This document shows positions 58,052 through 64,000 of a DNA stretch of 64,000 nucleotides, piece by piece. A model generated the notes under the pieces. It searched no databases. It had not been told where the DNA came from and saw only the letters and a program-made list of their open reading frames with translations. Source of the DNA: Morella rubra (Eukaryota; Streptophyta; Magnoliopsida; Fagales; Myricaceae); contig CM025850.1 in NCBI GenBank assembly GCA_003952965.2, positions 11,968,010-12,032,009 on the forward strand, given 5' to 3'. The number at the start of each line of letters is the position of its first letter. Positions within the stretch are counted from its first letter, which is position 1. Both the position numbers and the translations under genes were made by a program.

Positions 58052-61000
58052 TCAATTCAAGGCATAATGAACACGTTCAAGGAGCTGCACCACCAGATTC
58101 ACAGAAATGGCTGAAGGTGAATGTGCTTTCAAGCTTGCTTTTATTGTCTCCGATGAACCCAGAGGTAATGACAATATGGCCTCTTGCTGCATACTTGTAA
58201 GCTCCAAGAACTGAGTTAGCATGTCGCCATCAAGTATTTTTGGCACCCCAACCTGCCAGTCAACAAGAAAAGGAACAACGTAAAACAACAGCATTAACAG
58301 CAGAACAATACCATTAAGTCAGCAGGTTCCTAGTGCGGTCTGATACTCCAGGCTCATATTTTAAATCTCTTCAAGGTGAGATTACCAATTTACCACACAT
58401 TAAAAGCCAACAAGAAGCTGAGCCTCAGACATTGGCTGCAGCATGGGCAGGACCATAATTGAGACTCGGACAAAATTGACAATTCATGATTGACCAGAAC
58501 ATCTCTCCTCCCCACGGGAAAGGGGAAAGTCTTAGGGAAAAGGAGGAGGAAGTAGAAAACAAGGACGCAGGGGAAGAATGTTTTGTGTCCAAATATCAGA
58601 CAGTCAGTTACTGAAAGAAGTAGAAAAAAGGAGCGCCTAAACTGATATGGCACAGCCAGATGGTTCTGAACAGTAAAAGAGGTCTCTATATAGATAGATA
58701 GATATCCCATTAGAAAATCTGTACAATGTGATCATGGGACCATTCTGTTCAGGATTGAATTCCAACAAGATAAAAGCAATGTGTACTTCCTAGAAGTAAT
58801 CTAAAAATTAAGTTTCAACTTCTCTTACCGGGTTTTCACGGCAACGGAATTCATTATGATCATTTCCTAGAACAGGAGCAGTCAATGGATGAACAACAAG
58901 TCTAGCTTGGACAGCTTCTAAGAGCTCATGTTCTTCCCTACACAAACATTACATTGGGAATACGATATCGAGTCAAGGCCTTGCCACCAAGCACAATAGG
59001 CAATCATGTGCAGTATCAAACTGTTAGCCATGCTCCTTTACATAACTATGTGAAACGCATATACTGTTAGAATTAGGGTCATGTGCAATGAGTCGAGGCT
59101 TTACCACCAAGCACAAAAGGCAATCACTTGAATATAAAACTGCAGCCATGATCCTTAACATAACTATGTAAAAATCACAAGGAGGTAGGAATTAGGATCA
59201 TGTGCAAGTCCCAAGTAATTTGTCAGCCATGTAATAGGCCTAATATTCAAGGCAACAGTCACTTCGTGGTCTTTGTTGTAAGATAATATATCAAAACTTT
59301 TAAGGATAATCTCCAAAGAAATGACCAGAAAAAAGGGAAAATTTTATACCGCTAATGGTGTTTTTTATCAAAAGAATTTGCAATGAGTGTCCACATGTCT
59401 AGCTTCACTATTTCATCCAAATCCAGTATTGGTATGATGCATTGTAATCATCAGCGTTAATCTCATTTGCTTAATGCAATAATATTTAGGTAAAAAGAAG
59501 AACTAGTAAAGGACTGTGTACCTTGACGATCAATATGCCCCCTATATTCATATACTACTAAAACAAAAATGGACACAGGATCTTCCTGAAAAAACGCATA
59601 CCTTGATATTGGAATAAAGGTTATAATGCTGCCTAATAGTGTGCTGGCAATGATAGTGTTGTGTACCAAGTCAATACCATTCAGCACATCTTCAGCTGGA
59701 AGTCTATATGAATATGATCCCTACGCCAAAATACTAGCACAATCGTAAGGGGAATTACCAAATTTAAAATGCATAAACAATAACTGCTATAAAACTGTCA
59801 AAAGATACCATCAGAATTTATGATCCTTTTGGCTTGAAACAGCTTTCTGGATTGACAAATACAGTCCCAAAAAAAAAAGGAAAAGGAAAACTGACTTTGC
59901 AATTTACAGAGAGAAGAAAATCCTCTAGCTATCTCACACGATGGAGATGATTATGACCAGTAAATAACAAACAAAGGATATGTATGACATAGCAGATTGA
60001 CTAAGAGGAAACTAGTTCTTCTGTCATGGTAGTTAATTTTCTCCACCATTCCGCTCTATGGCAGGCTATGTTGAGTAGAAATATAAACCATCTAGACTTA
60101 TCCCTACTATCTAGAACCAGCTAATGACTAATACTGGGTTTGACACTGACTTACTCCTGCCTCTTAATCCCATGTTAACCCTCTGTCATCGATGCTAAAG
60201 AATCTCTGGGCCAGGTTCACCTGAGATTTGTGTAAATCTATGCATTAAAATTCATGAAACCAATTAATAATTTACTGGTTATCTGATGCTTCTTTCTACT
60301 AACATCCTGCTGACCTAAGTCCCAAGTCCTGGTCAAGCCTTTAGAATCACATCACCTCAAAACTTCCCCCAAAATTTAATATTAGGCGATTTTGAATCAC
60401 GTCTTAAGGAGTGCGTCACAGGATAATACCATCCAGCCATGAAAACAAGATCAGATTTAGAAGACTAGATAACAAAAATGAAAGCACTTCCAATATGAGT
60501 TGACATGAATAACATAAATTAATGGATTTTCTTGTCAAATCATTGACTTAAAATGGGCACAAGAGAGTACCTTCCTGATGCTCATGGCTATCTCACCCAG
60601 ATAATAAGCAGAGCTCAGTGTCAAGTTGCATTCTGGACTTGCATTATCTAGGACATAAAGCAATGACAAAGTAAGAAATTCGCAGACTTAATTTCCAGCC
60701 ATTAAAAGAAATAACAAGACAATTACGCCAATAGCATAACAATAATGAGGTCAAAAAATACATTTGGGAAGACTGTTACCTTGATAAAGACATTCGCTCA
60801 ACCTACGACACCCACAGGAGGTAAATACTTCTGTTTCATATTGATTTAGAAGTTATAGTGCCAGTTTGATTTATTGCAGTGACCTGGGCTTGTGGTTAAT
60901 TAAAAATATCAGTCGAATTTGGTTTAGGTTCTGGTGTTTTGGTTTGGGTTTTAAGTGTGAATTCAGAGTGGTTTGGGAGGTCTAACGTGGTTGGTTAGTC

Positions 61001-64000
61001 CAGACGTCAATTCTGTTGGCCTACCCATCATGTACTAATTACAACACATTAAACAGTAACTAACTTAAATACATGAGGATCCACAATCCAAATCTTTGTG
61101 GTTACACACATGGTTCAAACCAGAACTTACTTTCTAAATGATCCGAACATGACAGGACAGCAATGCTTCCTTTACGATCCGAAACAACAGCTGTGTCAAC
61201 ATCCAGGAGAACACAATCAGCAACTAACCTCTGTGATGGGTCAGAGTACAGTTGCTCCAGTTTTTTAGAATCCTGACACACAAGAAAGCAAAGTAGGCAA
61301 GTTCAGTACCAATAACTCAAACTATATGTCACATCCTGTAGTTTCAGGAATATATATCTTAAAGTTGAACATATCATTACTCTACGTAAGAAGGAAAGGG
61401 AAGAATATTACACAGAAACAAGTTAACAAAGTATTTCATCCTTGTTTTGACAAAAGCTTAAAACGCGTCAAACACACATTACAGAGAGAAAACTGCCTTC
61501 ACCACTTACCTCATGGTAAGAATAGAAAAGGATACCATCACGGCAATCACCAACAGCAATTCTAGTAAAATATGAAGTCATAGATGTTATCATAAAGCGG
61601 GTCCTGCCTCCCGCAAGCCTTTTCATCCTCTGAGGATTGTCACTAGGAAAACCACATACATAAAACTGAGACAACAAGACCAACATCTTCATCAGCAGAG
61701 AGAATATACAGAGACCAGATATGCCGAAGAATCATAAAAGCAGTGATCATTGCAAGAAAGATAGAAACCAAAGACTTTGGTAACTTACGCTACTACCAGC
61801 AGATGCCAAGAAGTAACGATCAAGATAAGAGCATATTGAAAGGACCATTCCAGGCCACGTAGTTGAATAAGCTAATCGCAATTGCCATGCTTCAGTCTCT
61901 TCAAGTTTGAATCCATCACAGCTAGTATCATCTGGGCTGCTGCAGATACTACTGCTGGATAACTGTTCTGCAGCATATCCAACAATTTCGCGAAATGGTG
62001 AAGTTCGTTGACAAGCTGTCCCCGCTTTCGAACAGAATGTGATTGACCCACTATCTGAATTTTGCACATGTTCAAGGCAGAGGACAATGACACGGCCCTT
62101 GGTACTGTCACAGAAAATGTCAGTTAAAAAATGTAGTATGGAACTTATATGACATCAAAACATCATTTCCACATATTGGCAAAAACCACCAGGACAACGA
62201 CATCGATTTTTGACTCCTGCATATCAATCATCTACAGATCAAACCTTCAAATGTTAAACAATTACTTGTTCTTGCAAAGGAGAAAACTTCATCACTTCAA
62301 TAGTAAAAGAAACAGAAACTCAATCAGGTTAAATATTTTATGAACAGGCAGAACAACAAAGACACAAGCTTATCAAAAAAAAAAAAGAACAACAAAGACA
62401 CGAGGCAGATGAACACCTCTCAGCTTCACCACTGGGCAATATGGCTGGACCAGAAGACAGACTAGTCCCAACCACCAGAACCTGTTCACTTCCGACCCTC
62501 ACTAATTCCATGGATTTTGCTGTTTCTCCAAGTTCAAGTTTGAAAGATGACAAGACAGACCCACTAAGGGGATCCACACAACATATGTCGGATGAACACG
62601 CATCATTGTTCAAATCAGTTCTCATTACAAGCAATAGCCTGCTTTCACTATGATAGAGGACCTTCCGTGGAGTGCCTCCAAGATGAAATTTCTGCACATT
62701 AAGCCTCTTACTGTGTACCATCTCCACCTAGAGTGACATCAAGATCATAAATGTAAGCATATGCCATGTAGATAGGACCAATGTATCCACTTTGGGATAG
62801 GACTGTTCATTAACACTTAATTCAGATTATTGATAAGGGTGCGGGAGGAGAGAAGAGAGTTAAAATAAAAGAACAAACGTATAAGTAGCACAATACCCAT
62901 CAGATCAGCAGTAAAGTAAATTTTCTTCATCTGCTAAAACCACAACTGTGACTTTCCTGTTCTAACAAAATCAACAGCAGTGTTATCTGATTATCAACTT
63001 TTGGAATGGTTGAGGTTTCAGCATATAAGACAATGCACATCACCAAAGTTGAACAGTTTTTTTTTTTTTTTTTTTCCCGAAAATTTTACACCAGAGAGAA
63101 CCATTTCACCAAGGCTTGAGAGACCAATATCCTCGGTCAACAACAAAATAGATCCTTTTGGAATGCATAAATAAAACCAAATTACCAATATTCCCAAGGA
63201 TGTAGCAAGTCTCAAAATTCAACCATCATCAATTTCATAGTGACACTTTAAACACTCATTCTATGACAGACATTAATCATATATCCAGAGTCAAAAACAA
63301 AAAACCTAGATAAGTGCACTTCACTGACAAGTTTAACACTGAAAATAGTGAACAAGTTGAGTCCATTATTACAAAATTCTCATGATAGAGTCCAAAGTTA
63401 GTAATGTTTGCTTGATAGGCGGTAAAACTCAAAACATAGTTTTCGACAAGCTGAAAAAGAATAGCCTTGAAAAATGGAAGTCAAAGTGCCAAAACATATG
63501 ACATCCATAGGAAAAAGTTCTCACCAAATGTAGACTATTCTCCGCAACGAATAACATTCCTTTTGGGCATTCAACAGAACATACAGGGGTCACATGCGTT
63601 GAAGTCTGAAATGAGATAGATGTATAAGAGAGGCTGTGCCTAGCAGTATGCAACAGCCAAGGTCTGTCACTGAGAGCAATTAAATCTGCATCAAGTGAAT
63701 CGCTCAGGGGAACCAGGAATACGGGAGTGATGCCAATGCGACGAATGGCAATTAACTGAAGATTGACAGGAAAGTCCTCTGTCTTCTCAAATAGATTAGC
63801 CTCACACAGCTGTGGGCTAAAAGAAGTTGGCATTCTTGTACCTGAAAACAAAGTATCTGTATTTGCTAAAGCAGAACTAAAAGTGTGATATCCAGGTAAT
63901 TCTGATGAAGACATTTTGGAGGCATCAGGCCACTCAAACCGAAGCAGCATTCCATTCCTCAAACCAGATAGTACATAAAGCCTATCAACTAATACAAGCC
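58052..64000 (-). CDS. CPSF-A/DDB1-like protein, last nine exons (partial)
   Basis: The minus-strand exons are 64000 (edge)-63525, 62727-62417, 62104-61789, 61665-61510, 61272-61131, 60647-60571, 59720-59602, 58937-58829 and 58252-58052. All have GT-AG borders and consistent phases, and the gene ends LLERVHYALN-stop. The sequence (VLSGLRNGMLLRFEWP, RIGITPVFLVPLSDSLDADL, SDRPWLLHTARHSL, KVLYHSESRLLLVMRTD, TRIAVGDCRDGILFYSYHE, ADCVLLDVDTAVVSDRKGSI) matches the beta-propeller and CPSF_A regions of the plant protein annotated as CPSF A subunit (Arabidopsis At3g11960 type). That protein is related to DDB1, CPSF160 and SF3b130. Such proteins scaffold RNA-processing or ubiquitin-ligase complexes; the partner here is not known. 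The N-terminal part lies beyond the right edge. Intron 6 of those visible (59721-60570) is 850 bp without recognisable content. Confidence 0.87.
58966..59205. repeat. Two-copy imperfect tandem repeat, ~120 bp, in the CPSF-A-like gene intron
   Basis: GAGTCAAGGCCTTGCCACCA, AGCACAATAGGCAATCA, GCCATGCTCCTTTACATAAC and TAGAATTAGGGTCATGTGCA recur about 120 bp later. The second set reads GAGTCGAGGCTTTACCACCA, AGCACAAAAGGCAATCA, GCCATGATCCTTAACATAAC and TAGGAATTAGGATCATGTGC. It lies in the intron between exons at 58937 and 59602. Confidence 0.75.
62351..62401 (+). repeat. Micro-insertion: 21 nt AAGCTTATC-A12 with 15 bp target duplication
   Basis: GAACAACAAAGACAC is perfectly repeated at 62351-62365 and 62387-62401. 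Between them is AAGCTTATC followed by 12 A. It lies in an intron of the CPSF-A-like gene, 16 bp from the exon border at 62417, in antisense orientation to the gene. It has the same TTATCA tail as the RRP5 insertions. Confidence 0.78.
63053..63075. repeat. Poly-T tract in the CPSF-A-like gene intron
   Basis: An uninterrupted T run of about 20 bases, A-run on the gene strand. No flanking duplication was found, so it is listed only as a homopolymer. Confidence 0.7.

Noticed and set aside
57863-58114. Plus-strand open frame overlapping the end of the CPSF-A-like gene
   Set aside because: Its right end lies on the opposite strand of the well-supported final exon (58252-58052), and no domain was recognised in the rest.
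1-64000. CRISPR arrays, operons, ribosome binding sites, tRNA or rRNA genes
   Set aside because: The window is plant nuclear DNA. No regularly spaced repeats, tRNA cloverleaf signature or rRNA sequence was noticed; a tRNA/ncRNA covariance-model scan would be needed to exclude small RNA genes fully.

Overview
The window is nuclear DNA from a dicot plant. Genes are split by many GT-AG introns, spacers are AT-rich, and every recognisable protein belongs to a plant family: an ATXR4/SDG38 SET protein, DUF620, a KMD-type F-box/kelch protein, an SC35-like SR splicing factor, RRP5, a D14-like alpha/beta hydrolase and a plant CPSF-A/DDB1-like protein. The species cannot be named from the sequence.

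Layout. Positions 351-722 (-) hold the first exon of an ATXR4-like SET gene that runs off the left edge. Positions 1702-3672 (-) are a complete three-exon DUF620 gene (362 aa). Positions 3.9-8.3 kb are AT-rich intergenic DNA with a 370 bp fold-back MITE. Positions 8438-9460 (+) are an intronless F-box/kelch gene whose start codon overlaps the stop of a 5-codon upstream ORF. Positions 10.3-14.3 kb (-) are an SC35-like (SCL30/SCL33 type) SR gene whose last two coding exons do not join in the RS reading frame. Positions 16510-22203 hold a decayed Ty1/copia element with both LTRs and a perfect 5 bp target duplication.

Positions 22974-44922 (+) are RRP5. I resolve it into 40 exons that join without a frame break into 1,934 codons: a basic N-terminus, an array of S1 domains and C-terminal HAT repeats. 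Tail-to-tail with it is a two-exon D14-like alpha/beta hydrolase (-, exons 53819-54207 and 52126-52561, 274 aa). Between the two genes lies a ~6 kb direct tandem duplication: unit A 41673-47620 and unit B 47733-53715. It leaves one intact RRP5 end in unit A, one intact hydrolase exon 2 in unit B, and a broken copy of each. The first ~1.4 kb of unit B is riddled with small deletions while the rest is almost identical, so either a very recent duplication or an assembly artefact must be considered. Positions 58052-64000 (-) are the last nine exons of a CPSF-A/DDB1-like gene whose 5' part lies outside the window.

The most unusual signal outside the genes is a set of ultra-short A-tailed insertions (about 12-28 nt). 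Most are flanked by 12-17 bp direct repeats, they are concentrated in RRP5 introns, and several end in the same TTATCA-A(n) tail. They look like extreme 5'-truncated SINE/LINE-mediated insertions, a class too short for ordinary repeat annotation.

The genes are functionally unrelated housekeeping or signalling genes (ribosome biogenesis, splicing, F-box proteolysis, hormone-type hydrolase); no operon or cluster logic is expected or seen.
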